Below, piece by piece: positions 57,078-64,000 of a DNA stretch of 64,000 nucleotides (positions are counted from its first letter, which is position 1; each line of letters begins with the position of its first letter). The DNA is taken from assembly GCF_000960995.1 (NCBI RefSeq), contig NZ_CP009435.1:3162001-3226000 (forward strand). Direction: 5' to 3'. The stretch is from Burkholderia glumae LMG 2196 = ATCC 33617. Lineage in GTDB: Bacteria; Pseudomonadota; Gammaproteobacteria; Burkholderiales; Burkholderiaceae. Position numbers and translations under genes: made by a program. The notes beneath the pieces are model-generated. The model did not search any database. It was not told where the DNA came from and saw nothing but the letters and a program-made list of their open reading frames with translations.

Positions 57078-58676
57078 ATGACCGATCCCAACACCACCAC
57101 GCCCGCGACTCTCCGAGCCGATGCGCTCGATCTGCTTCGCGAGATCGCCGCGCGCAAGCGATACGACCCGAACGTCCCGGCGCCTTGGGGCAACAACTCC
57201 GGTTGGAATACGATCATCTTGAAGAGCGAACTGCTCGCCCGTGTCGATGCGCTGCTCGACGCGACTGCTGCCGCCCCAGCCGTCGAGCCGATCCGGCTCG
57301 TCCACGTCGCCTTGGCCGAGGATGGTGGGAATCTTCGCTGGATGACGGGACGCAAGCCGCGGGACTGCGAGCTGTACATGATGCCTGACGGCGGCCGGGC
57401 GCCGGCTGTCGTGTACGCCACTCGCTCCGCCCCGGTCGCCGAGGCCGAGCCGATCGATAAGCTTGAGCCGGCATTGATCCTCACCGGAGCGCAGTTGCTC
57501 GAAGCGCTGGATCTCGTCGCGCCGGATCGCACGGCTGACCAGTTCGAAAGCGAGGTGTCGTTCCAATACGGGAATGGCCATTCCGGCAAGGGCATGTACT
57601 GCTGGATCACCGACTATCCCGACGAAGGCGCGTCGCTGCTCGACGGCTCGACCGTCGCCGCTCAGGCTGTCGCCGCTGATGGGGATGCGTTGAAAGAAGC
57701 CGTGACGCGCACGATCGATACGATCAGACGGCAGCTTGAATTGATTTTTGAACGCGCCCCGGGAAACTTCCTCGACAAGGTGCCAGTCGTGCAGTCGTTG
57801 ACCGCACACAAACATCGCTTGGAGAAGGCCCTCGCGATCACCGTGCCGCGCGCAGCAGTATCGCCGGCCACGGCTGAGACCTCCACGGGGATGCCCGACG
57901 AGGTGCGCGAGTCGCTGATGGACAGCCAATACCTCGCGGGCGTCAAAGCGGGCTGGAATGCTGCGAACGCAGCCGATCCGAATGCGGCGCTGGAGAAGAT
58001 TCACGCCAGCCGCGCCGGCTACTTGCGGCCCCTGCGTGATTGGCAGAAAGCCGGACGCCCCGGCGTTCCCGCGACGCCGGCCACGGCCGACGAGCGGGCG
58101 GCGCTGCTCCAATGGGCCACGGAGCGATGGGATGCGGAAGTGAAGCACCGGCCGCTCATCAACGTCCATCGCCGCTCCCTTGACGATACGTGGCGTCAGG
58201 TCATCCGGCATTGCGGCGGCGATGACGTGTCGCTGCTCGGGCCGCGACACGATGCCCTGCTCGCGGCAAATCCGATCAATACGACCGAGCGCGATCCCGC
58301 GTTCATCGATAACGACCTCGATTTCGAGCCGGATGCGCAGCACGCCGTCGCGGACATGGCGAACATCGGCTACGCGCTGATGCAGACGATCGAGCGCATG
58401 GTGCCGGGCTACTGCTGGAACGAATCGCCGACCGAAATCGTGAGCGACCTCCTCAACGAACGCGACGAGGCCCGCGCATCGCAGGCCCCCGCACCGGCCG
58501 ATACGCGCGACGTAGCGGCGTTCATCCGTGAAGTAGCTACGCAGAAGCCGGAGAAGCCAGATCACTGGAGCCCGTGTGGTCAGTGCCAGCGCAATGCAGA
58601 GCGCGCTCAGGATTTGCTCGATGCCGCCTGCGCACAGAGTATCGACCTGCCGGACAGCGAAGGGGGTGAAGCGTGA
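57078..58676 (+). CDS. Large multi-part phage protein, unknown
   Basis: A 532-residue protein. Identifiable stretches are an N-terminal helical segment (LRADALDLLREIAARKRYDP), a short beta segment (LVHVALAEDGGNLRWMTGRK) of a kind repeated in Burkholderia phage proteins, and helical stretches such as QYLAGVKAGWNAANAADPNA and WRQVIRHCGGDDVSLL, ending in CGQCQRNAERAQDLLDAA. It seems assembled from several short phage domains. Function unknown. Confidence 0.65.
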   Translation: MTDPNTTTPATLRADALDLLREIAARKRYDPNVPAPWGNNSGWNTIILKSELLARVDALLDATAAAPAVEPIRLVHVALAEDGGNLRWMTGRKPRDCELYMMPDGGRAPAVVYATRSAPVAEAEPIDKLEPALILTGAQLLEALDLVAPDRTADQFESEVSFQYGNGHSGKGMYCWITDYPDEGASLLDGSTVAAQAVAADGDALKEAVTRTIDTIRRQLELIFERAPGNFLDKVPVVQSLTAHKHRLEKALAITVPRAAVSPATAETSTGMPDEVRESLMDSQYLAGVKAGWNAANAADPNAALEKIHASRAGYLRPLRDWQKAGRPGVPATPATADERAALLQWATERWDAEVKHRPLINVHRRSLDDTWRQVIRHCGGDDVSLLGPRHDALLAANPINTTERDPAFIDNDLDFEPDAQHAVADMANIGYALMQTIERMVPGYCWNESPTEIVSDLLNERDEARASQAPAPADTRDVAAFIREVATQKPEKPDHWSPCGQCQRNAERAQDLLDAACAQSIDLPDSEGGEA

Positions 58677-58942
58677 TCCCTCCGATGACCGATCCGCTGG
58701 GGCGGCACTGGCGGCATCCGTCGCCCCAAGAAATCCTCGTTGACGACGAGCACGCCGTTATGTCGCGCTTGACCTACGACGAGCTGCTCGAGTACTCCAC
58801 CACCATCCCCGCCGGGGTCTATCCGGGAAAGATGTGGAAGGCCGTCTACGGCGACCGCGCCTTTCTCCGCTGGTTCGGCATCGTCGACGGCCGGACCGAC
58901 GTGTGCTCGAACAACCAGCGCTTGATCCTGCTCTGCGACTAG
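58673..58942 (+). CDS. Small phage protein, unknown
   Basis: An 89-residue protein from GTG 58673, overlapping the preceding stop, with GAAGGGGG upstream; ATG 58685 is an alternative. It contains HPSPQEILVDDEHAVMSRLT, YDELLEYSTTIPAGVYPGKM, WKAVYGDRAFLRWFGI. Unknown family. Confidence 0.65.
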   Translation: MIPPMTDPLGRHWRHPSPQEILVDDEHAVMSRLTYDELLEYSTTIPAGVYPGKMWKAVYGDRAFLRWFGIVDGRTDVCSNNQRLILLCD

Positions 58943-58951
58943 GAGGACCTC

Positions 58952-59344
58952 ATGAACGACCAACTCATCGAGGCGCGCAAGTTGATCGCACACGCCAGCG
59001 AGTACGCGATCTCGGCTTTGGGAAACGACTGGCACGAGCGCGCGACCGCCCTGCTCGCCCGGCCTGCGCCCGCTATCTCGGAAAGTCCCGAGGCGCACGA
59101 CGAGGCAACACCAGCCTGGATGACGTGCGAATCGCGGCGCCCGTTCGTAGTCAACAGCCTGCGCTCACGTGCTGAAGACCTGCGCGCCGCCGAGAAACGC
59201 TGCCGGAACGCTTATCGCAAGGACTTCATGGGCTCCCCGGCGTGCTATCTCGCAGATGCCTACGGCGAAGCGGCCACGGCGCTGGAGGCGCGGCTCGCCG
59301 CGATCGACTCTGTCCTCGGAGGAGGTAGCCGTGCGGACCGCTGA
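58952..59344 (+). CDS. Phage protein, unknown
   Basis: A 130-residue protein with AGGAGGACC before the ATG. It has DQLIEARKLIAHASEYAISA (helical), a short linker, and EDLRAAEKRCRNAYRKDFMG with GEAATALEARLAAIDSVLGG. Unknown, in the rightward operon. Confidence 0.6.
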   Translation: MNDQLIEARKLIAHASEYAISALGNDWHERATALLARPAPAISESPEAHDEATPAWMTCESRRPFVVNSLRSRAEDLRAAEKRCRNAYRKDFMGSPACYLADAYGEAATALEARLAAIDSVLGGGSRADR

Positions 59345-59708
59345 AGTAAATGCCGCGCTACGCGCTTCCGCTCACCCGAATGGGTGCTCCCATTCGAAGT
59401 GGCCGACGCCACCGGCGCGCGACCCGGATGCTGGTCCGACGTTAAAAAAGGCCTTCGTCCTGCTTCTTCTGCTCTGGCACCAAGTTGATCGTAATCGCTG
59501 CGTCAGTCGCGTACTTCCCGACAAGCGTTTCAACTGCCGAGGTCGGCTGAATAGCCAACTGCGTTATCGCCGCCTGGTATTTGTGCCCTGTCAAATCGCT
59601 TATCGCCTTCGCCAGCGCTTGTTCAAGGTCTTCAATCGAAACCGACTTCAATGGATTCACATTGGACATGAACTGCTCCTCCAGAAATTTCGGGACATCC
59701 TAACATGA
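59331..59708 (+). CDS. Interrupted or overlapping frame around an inserted gene
   Basis: GTG 59331 after GGAGGTAGCC opens a frame beginning RTAEVNAALRASAHPNGCSH, SKWPTPPARDPDAGPTLKKA, protein-like for about 40 residues. From about 59442 it runs antisense to the opposing gene at 59442-59669 and loses protein character, then ends at 59708 overlapping the next ATG. I read it as the remains of a gene whose 3' part was replaced by the inserted minus-strand gene. Confidence 0.35.
   Translation: MRTAEVNAALRASAHPNGCSHSKWPTPPARDPDAGPTLKKAFVLLLLLWHQVDRNRCVSRVLPDKRFNCRGRLNSQLRYRRLVFVPCQIAYRLRQRLFKVFNRNRLQWIHIGHELLLQKFRDILT
59442..59669 (-). CDS. Small gene inserted against the rightward operon
   Basis: A 75-residue protein with GGAGGAG ideally spaced before its ATG. 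It is a low-bias helical and strand protein (VSIEDLEQALAKAISDLTGH, KYQAAITQLAIQPTSAVETL, KYATDAAITINLVPEQ). Composition is less GC-rich than its neighbours, and the strand is opposite to all near genes. A moron is the best interpretation. Function unknown. Confidence 0.7.
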   Translation of the reverse strand: MSNVNPLKSVSIEDLEQALAKAISDLTGHKYQAAITQLAIQPTSAVETLVGKYATDAAITINLVPEQKKQDEGLF

Positions 59709-60649
59709 GCGAGAACAGCAAAATCGAGTGGTGCGACCACACATTCAACCCGTGGATCGGTTGCACGAAGATTTCACCCGGCTGCGATAACTGCTACGCC
59801 GAGGCGATGATGGACAAGAGAATGCACAAGGTGAAGTGGGGAGCGTCAGCACTGCGCGCCCGCACGACCCCCGAGAACTGGCGGCTGCCGGTGCGGTGGA
59901 ACGCGCGACACGACGAGTTCATGGCCGCTCACGGGCGCCGGCAGCGCGTCTTCTGCTCATCGCTTGCCGATGTATTCGATAACCGCGTGCCGTCCTCCTG
60001 GCGTCGCGACCTTTTCGCGCTGATCAAGGCCACCCCGAATCTCGACTGGCTCCTTCTGACGAAGAGAACCGGCAACGCGCGCGAAATGCTCATCGGCAGC
60101 CCGCTATCGCCCATCCCGGACAACGTCTGGCTCGGCGCGACGATCGTCAACCAGGAGGAAGCTGACCGCGATATCCCGAAGCTCCTCGCGGTGCCAGCGC
60201 GCGTGCGCTTCCTGTCGATCGAGCCGATGCTCGGGCCGATCGATCTCAACCAGGCGCTCCCGCCGTTTCATTGTGACACCTGCGACGCCGACTATGGCGC
60301 GCTGTCGGCCCACGCATCTGGAACGCCGATTGGCATCGACTGGGTGATCGCTGGCGGCGAAAGCGGCCACCGCGCGCGGCCCGCCCATCCCGACTGGTTC
60401 CGGTCGCTGCGCGACCAATGCGCCGAGGCGCACGTGGCGTTCTTCTTCAAGCAGTGGGGGCAATGGGCGCCAGGTTCGAACTGGCCTGAGGACGTCCCGA
60501 TCCCAAGCGGCGAGCGAGCTTACCTTGACGGGCAGGAGACGGACGACAACGAATCGGTTTGGAGCGTCGGCAAGCGCGCTGCCGGCCGGCTGCTCGACGG
60601 CCGCACGCATGACGAATTCCCCGTGATCGAGGATACGAAATGCGCTTAG
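59705..60649 (+). CDS. Gp37/Gp68-family phage protein (DUF5131)
   Basis: A 314-residue protein with the family signature: SKIEWCDHTFNPWIGCTKIS, PGCDNCYAEAMMDKRM, LPVRWNAR, VFCSSLADVFDN, DWLLLTKRTGNAREM, and VIAGGESGHRARP near the end. Three Cys (C-x6-C-x2-C) near residue 20 resemble a metal- or cluster-binding site like that of radical SAM enzymes. The family is frequent in phages and of unknown function. Confidence 0.88.
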   Translation: MSENSKIEWCDHTFNPWIGCTKISPGCDNCYAEAMMDKRMHKVKWGASALRARTTPENWRLPVRWNARHDEFMAAHGRRQRVFCSSLADVFDNRVPSSWRRDLFALIKATPNLDWLLLTKRTGNAREMLIGSPLSPIPDNVWLGATIVNQEEADRDIPKLLAVPARVRFLSIEPMLGPIDLNQALPPFHCDTCDADYGALSAHASGTPIGIDWVIAGGESGHRARPAHPDWFRSLRDQCAEAHVAFFFKQWGQWAPGSNWPEDVPIPSGERAYLDGQETDDNESVWSVGKRAAGRLLDGRTHDEFPVIEDTKCA

Positions 60650-61221
60650 CTATTTGCGACCACCGCCGCCTCGATTTCCAGAGTTTCGCTGGCCCCAACC
60701 AATTCCCTGGCCAGCTCTTTCAGCTTATCGCCCCAGCCAACGTGAAATTCCGCACTGGGCATCGGGACAATTCCCGCGCATCCCGCGATGGCTGTCTGGA
60801 CCCTCAGCAACGCGCCCACGGTATTAGGGGTAGGCGCCTGTTCTGGCCTAATCAGGCTCACGATATTCATCGCGGCTCGCACGGCATTTACTTGGTCGGG
60901 ATGCGGCCACTTCAAGCCATTGGTGGCAGGAAGCCGCTGAATCTGTTCATCCAACGTGAGCACGACGTCTCTGCACTGCGACACGAGGACCGCCACGCAT
61001 TGGACTCGCTCATGCAGTTCATCACGACGCAGCTTCCTGTCGCGATCCGCCTGTTGGGACGCGATCTTAGTCGCCGCGACGATGGCGCCGATCGAGCCCA
61101 CCGCCTGAACCCATGCCGCCCAGTCCGAACTTTGCGCAGGTGGCCAGCGCAACACTGCCGTGACGAGTATCCCTGCTGCAAACGCCCCTATGAACATTGC
61201 CAGACCGGAGTAGCGACCCAT
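60646..61221 (-). CDS. Membrane protein inserted between two rightward genes
   Basis: A 191-residue protein from ATG 61221, with GGGAG upstream. Two N-terminal hydrophobic helices (YSGLAMFIGAFAAGILVTAV, WAAWVQAVGSIGAIVAA) are followed by a coiled coil (QQADRDRKLRRDELHERVQC) and a helical remainder (AMNIVSLIRPEQAPTPNT). Its stop overlaps the Gp37/Gp68 stop by four bases. Its start codon and that of the next gene share one CATG palindrome on opposite strands. Confidence 0.75.
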   Translation of the reverse strand: MGRYSGLAMFIGAFAAGILVTAVLRWPPAQSSDWAAWVQAVGSIGAIVAATKIASQQADRDRKLRRDELHERVQCVAVLVSQCRDVVLTLDEQIQRLPATNGLKWPHPDQVNAVRAAMNIVSLIRPEQAPTPNTVGALLRVQTAIAGCAGIVPMPSAEFHVGWGDKLKELARELVGASETLEIEAAVVANS

Positions 61222-61858
61222 GCGTGAACTCCCGATATTGTTTTCTGCGCCGATGGTACGGGCGATATCGCAGGGTCGCAAGTCGCAGACGCGCCGCCCG
61301 ATGACCCCGCAACCGTATGACGACTACCGCCGGCTCGCCTGGATGTTCGCGAAGAACCGCGGAAGCTGGGGACCGCCCGGTGGTGCTCCCGATCCGGCAT
61401 GGCTGGCTCGCTGCCCCTACGGCGGACCGGACGACCAGCTCTGGGTCCGCGAGACGTTCGTGGCATTCGGCCGCTGGGAGACGCGCTTCAGCGTGAAGAA
61501 AGGCCGGGACCAATGGCACTTCGTCGACATGACGCTCGACACCGGCCGGCAGTACCGCTACGGCGGCGACTTGCCGAACGCGCAGCGTGCGGGCGCGACG
61601 CCGACCTGGTGGCGCCGGCCGGCGATCTTCATGCCACGCGCCGCCTCGCGCACGCAGCTCGAGGTGGTCCGCACCAGGATCGAACGCGTGCAGCAGATCA
61701 GCGAGGCCGATGCGATCGCGGAAGGAATGAGCACCGGCGACATCAATCCGGTGGGCTCATACGCCGAACTCTGGGATGGCCTCAACGCGGAGCGCGGCCT
61801 AGGTTGGAAGGCGAACCCGTGGGTGTGGGTGGTGGAATTTCGGAGGATGGAAGGATGA
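61220..61858 (+). CDS. ASCH-like phage protein
   Basis: A 212-residue protein starting MRELPILFSAPMVRAISQGR, KSQTRR, the recurrent opening of phage ASCH-domain-like proteins. It continues GPDDQLWVRETFVAFG, PAIFMPRAASRTQLEVVRTR, the ERVQQISEADAIAEGM helix and YAELWDGLNAERGLGWKANP, WVWVVEF. ASCH domains bind RNA or modified nucleotides. The start lies in the CATG shared with the opposing gene. CGGAG is nine bases upstream. Confidence 0.85.
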   Translation: MRELPILFSAPMVRAISQGRKSQTRRPMTPQPYDDYRRLAWMFAKNRGSWGPPGGAPDPAWLARCPYGGPDDQLWVRETFVAFGRWETRFSVKKGRDQWHFVDMTLDTGRQYRYGGDLPNAQRAGATPTWWRRPAIFMPRAASRTQLEVVRTRIERVQQISEADAIAEGMSTGDINPVGSYAELWDGLNAERGLGWKANPWVWVVEFRRMEG

Positions 61859-62103
61859 GCACGGGACTGATGACGCCTGAGGACCTGGTGAAGGTCACCC
61901 ACAAGAAACGATACAGCGCGCAAGCGAAGTGGTTCAAGGCGCAGTACGGCGTCGACGTGCCGCAGCGGACCGACGGCAGCATCGTGCTGACGTGGGAGAC
62001 CCTCGACGCTCTCGCCGAGGCCAAGCTCGGGATTCGGGCTGTCGACCGGCGGATCGATGCGTCGCCCGATCGCCCACCGATCCACGTGCTGCGAAAAGCA
62101 TGA
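61855..62103 (+). CDS. DUF4224 protein beside the integrase
   Basis: An 82-residue protein starting MSTGLMTPEDLVKVTHKKRY, SAQAKWFKAQYGVDVPQRTD, then a conserved end. This is the DUF4224 pattern (small, often encoded next to phage integrases). It overlaps the integrase start by four bases and the ASCH-like stop by four. An excision or integration-directing role is possible from position. Confidence 0.8.
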   Translation: MSTGLMTPEDLVKVTHKKRYSAQAKWFKAQYGVDVPQRTDGSIVLTWETLDALAEAKLGIRAVDRRIDASPDRPPIHVLRKA

Positions 62104-63236
62104 CGCCCCGCCGCCGAAAGAGCCCAGATGGGCTCCCGAGCCGCGTCTACATTCGCGACGGGTCGTTCTATTGGGTCCGGCCGGACAGCAACAAGTGGAT
62201 CCGGCTATGCCGCGTCAGCGAGGGCGACGCGCTGATGCTCGAGCGCCTGGCCGCTGAGAAGCGCCAGTTCACGGCGGCCGCCGGTGGCGGCAACCTGCCC
62301 AGGCTGGTCGGCGAATTCATGGACACGCACAAGATGCGCTACGCCCCATCCTTCCGCGACGAGTGGGTGCGTCGCGGCGAGGCGGTAATCGAATCGCTCT
62401 GCGAGTGGAACGTCGAGCGCGTCGACGCTGGAGCCGTCGAGGACTTCCTCATGAAGAACTGGGCGGACCGGCTGCCAATGCAGCGGGCGATGAAAGCGTG
62501 GCTGTCGACGTTCTTCAACTGGATCATCCGCCGGAAGAAACTGATGCAGGTGAACCCCTGCCGCGAGGTCATCGTCAAGAAGCCGAAGGCCCGCGACGTC
62601 TACATCCCGGACCGGGATTTCGTCGCCATTCGCGATGCGCTGATGACCTACACCTACACGAAGAACGCCGGCACGCCGAAGGAGAAGACCTTGGTCGGTA
62701 AGGTACAGACGGGGCCGATGATGCAGTGCTTCATCGACCTCTGCTACCTGACCTGCCAGCGCTCGACGGACATCCGGCTGCTGCGGTGGGACCAGATCGA
62801 CAGGGATGCCGGCGTTATCCACTTCGTGCCGACGAAGACGGAGGATTCGAGCGGCGAGGCCGTGGACTGGCCCCTGACGCCCGATATCGAGGCGGTGCTG
62901 GCGCGCGCGAAGCTGCTGGACCCGGCTTTCGGGCAGACCTACGTTATCCGGGACAGGAAAGGCAAACCGAAGACGGATCAGTCGTGCCGCGACGCGTGGG
63001 ACGGGGCGATCGATCGCGTCGCCAAGCTCGACCCGAGCATCGCGGGTAAACCCTACACGATCAAGGATATTCGCGCGAAGGCGCTGACGGACGCGAAGCG
63101 CGCCGGGTATGCAATCGAGGATCTGAGGGTGGCCGGGGCGCACACGGATACTGCGACGACCGAGACCTACCTGAAGGCGCGGGAGGTACCCCGCTCCAAG
63201 GTCGTCCTGCACCTTCCGATGCCGAAATCGGCATAA
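62100..63236 (+). CDS. int: Tyrosine-type phage integrase
   Basis: A 378-residue protein. The catalytic domain shows Arg221 in CQRSTDIRLLRW, K246 region in PTKTED, the second box KDIRAKALTDAKRAG, where Lys322 replaces the usual His and Arg325 is kept, then His348 in GAHTDTATTETYLK with Tyr357 as nucleophile. The N-terminal part (FYWVRPDSNKWIRL) and core-binding domain precede it. It directs recombination between phage and tRNA-Pro att sites; the attR core is about 105 bp downstream. Confidence 0.93.
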   Translation: MTPRRRKSPDGLPSRVYIRDGSFYWVRPDSNKWIRLCRVSEGDALMLERLAAEKRQFTAAAGGGNLPRLVGEFMDTHKMRYAPSFRDEWVRRGEAVIESLCEWNVERVDAGAVEDFLMKNWADRLPMQRAMKAWLSTFFNWIIRRKKLMQVNPCREVIVKKPKARDVYIPDRDFVAIRDALMTYTYTKNAGTPKEKTLVGKVQTGPMMQCFIDLCYLTCQRSTDIRLLRWDQIDRDAGVIHFVPTKTEDSSGEAVDWPLTPDIEAVLARAKLLDPAFGQTYVIRDRKGKPKTDQSCRDAWDGAIDRVAKLDPSIAGKPYTIKDIRAKALTDAKRAGYAIEDLRVAGAHTDTATTETYLKAREVPRSKVVLHLPMPKSA

Positions 63237-63302
63237 CCTGGGCGGCGATATTGGAGAACCTCCAATATGGTCTCCAATATGCACAAAAAATAGGCACAAA
63301 CG

Positions 63303-63336
63303 AAAAACCCGCGTCAGCCTTAACTGACGCGGGTTT
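63303..63336 (-). terminator. Phage-borne terminator for tRNA-Pro
   Basis: A 13-bp perfect stem (63305-63317 with 63324-63336) around six bases, next to an AAAAA run that becomes T on the minus strand. It lies directly behind the 3' end of the intact tRNA-Pro gene, replacing the host terminator at 2293-2327 after integration. Confidence 0.85.
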
Positions 63337-63340
63337 GATA

Positions 63341-63418
<78 letters not shown>

Positions 63419-63720
63419 AGAAAGATCGAGAGTATATCAGACAGTTTGTTCGGGTAAAACCGTCCCGACGCAATTTTTTGCATGGCTTTTCCGCAAGCCT
63501 TGCTGCCGATGCGAATTCCGGCCCAAGCCGCGATGCGTCGTGCCGACGCGCCGCTCGACAACCTCCGCCATGGGACGGCCGGCTCGGGCCTGTCGCCCTG
63601 TCTGCATCGCCCCGCCGCGCTGTATGGGAAAAAATCGGTGCTTTGTGCTGCTGTTTTCACCGCGACGCAAACGATAACCTGCGTCGCACGGGTCATCGAG
63701 CCCGTCACCCAGGAGTCAAC
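63419..63720. other. Host intergenic region
   Basis: About 300 bases between the tRNA-Pro 5' end and the next host gene. It should contain the tRNA promoter, read leftwards, and the promoter of the gene at 63721. No open frame with support was found. Confidence 0.5.
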
Positions 63721-64000
63721 ATGAAAACGCATGCATCCGGCACACGGCAGGAGTCGGCCACCTCGGAAGTCCGGCTTCACCATCGCCAGTCGCTGATCGT
63801 CGCGCTGCCTCGCGGCACGCGGCTGGTGGTCGCCGAGGGCGCCGCGCAGTTGGCGTTCCCCGACCCGACGCTCGACTGGCTGGGCACGGCGGTGCCCACG
63901 ATGCGGCTCATGCTGCACGAAGGCGACACGCACCAGATCGAACAGCCCTGCCATGTCGCGCTGTCCGGCATCCGCTCCGGCATGACCACGCTGCACCTCG
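63721..64000 (+). CDS. Host gene, 3' end outside window
   Basis: A partial frame of 93 residues with AGGAG before the ATG, beginning MKTHASGTRQESATSEVRLH and continuing with strands (LIVALPRGTRLVVAEGAAQL, MRLMLHEGDTHQIEQPC). The pattern loosely resembles DUF2917-type small proteins. The product continues past the window end. Confidence 0.55.
   Translation, partial: MKTHASGTRQESATSEVRLHHRQSLIVALPRGTRLVVAEGAAQLAFPDPTLDWLGTAVPTMRLMLHEGDTHQIEQPCHVALSGIRSGMTTLHL

Overview
The window is a piece of a high-GC betaproteobacterial chromosome, most likely Burkholderia. I infer this from the codon usage, the IS3/IS5 remnants and the kinds of phage genes present; no species marker is visible. About 61 kb of it is one temperate phage with a contractile tail (myovirus-like), integrated in a tRNA-Pro(GGG) gene. 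The prophage is bounded by a 50-bp direct repeat (2332-2381 and 63341-63390) made of the 3' part of that tRNA gene. The tRNA stays intact at the integrase end (63342-63418, minus strand). Host DNA is confined to 1-2331 (an IS3 copy with a nonsense mutation, a DUF1493 acyl-carrier-like gene, an IS5 remnant) and to the region after 63391.

Layout from left to right. 2.4-4.6 kb: accessory end with an AT-rich Zn-ribbon/nuclease-like gene and a gene behind a perfect LexA box. 4.7-8.2 kb, read leftwards: Dam-type methylase, patatin-like lipase, lipoprotein, membrane proteins and a FlgJ-like muramidase (modification and lysis). 8.2-33.1 kb, read leftwards: tail fibres, baseplate, tape measure, a frameshifted tail chaperone, tube, sheath, head-tail connectors, capsid, protease/scaffold, portal and terminase. 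33.2-37.9 kb: small accessory and regulatory genes, NinB, HNH-like and HTH proteins. 37.9-43.8 kb, read leftwards: RuvC-like resolvase, DnaB helicase, ParB-like protein, PAPS-reductase-like protein, helicase-loader-like protein, CII-like regulator. 44-46.4 kb: immunity region. 47-63.2 kb, read rightwards: small early genes, Erf annealing protein and YqaJ exonuclease, a cytosine methylase with internal repeats, Gp37/Gp68 and ASCH-like proteins, a DUF4224 protein and the integrase.

The immunity region is the most interesting part. Two early promoters, one leftward (44805-44833) and one rightward (46394-46422), have the same design: a -35, a 17-bp spacer, a TAATAT -10, and two AGAASTTCT operators 25 bp apart at the same positions. 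The repressor (44891-45322) resembles only the DNA-binding half of lambda CI and has no self-cleaving peptidase domain. A gene on the opposite strand (45219-45593) starts just downstream of a perfect LexA box and runs antisense into the 3' end of the repressor gene. A second LexA box precedes the gene at 4166. Together these suggest a prophage that senses SOS indirectly, through LexA-controlled genes, instead of by repressor autocleavage.

Other unusual points are single genes inserted against the direction of the surrounding operons (19171, 59442, 60646), two nested inverted-repeat structures that may be RNAs (34089-34166 and 48433-48515), a tail-fibre-like protein with a Sec signal peptide that shares a motif with a small membrane protein, and a cytosine methylase with six tandem modules in its target-recognition region.
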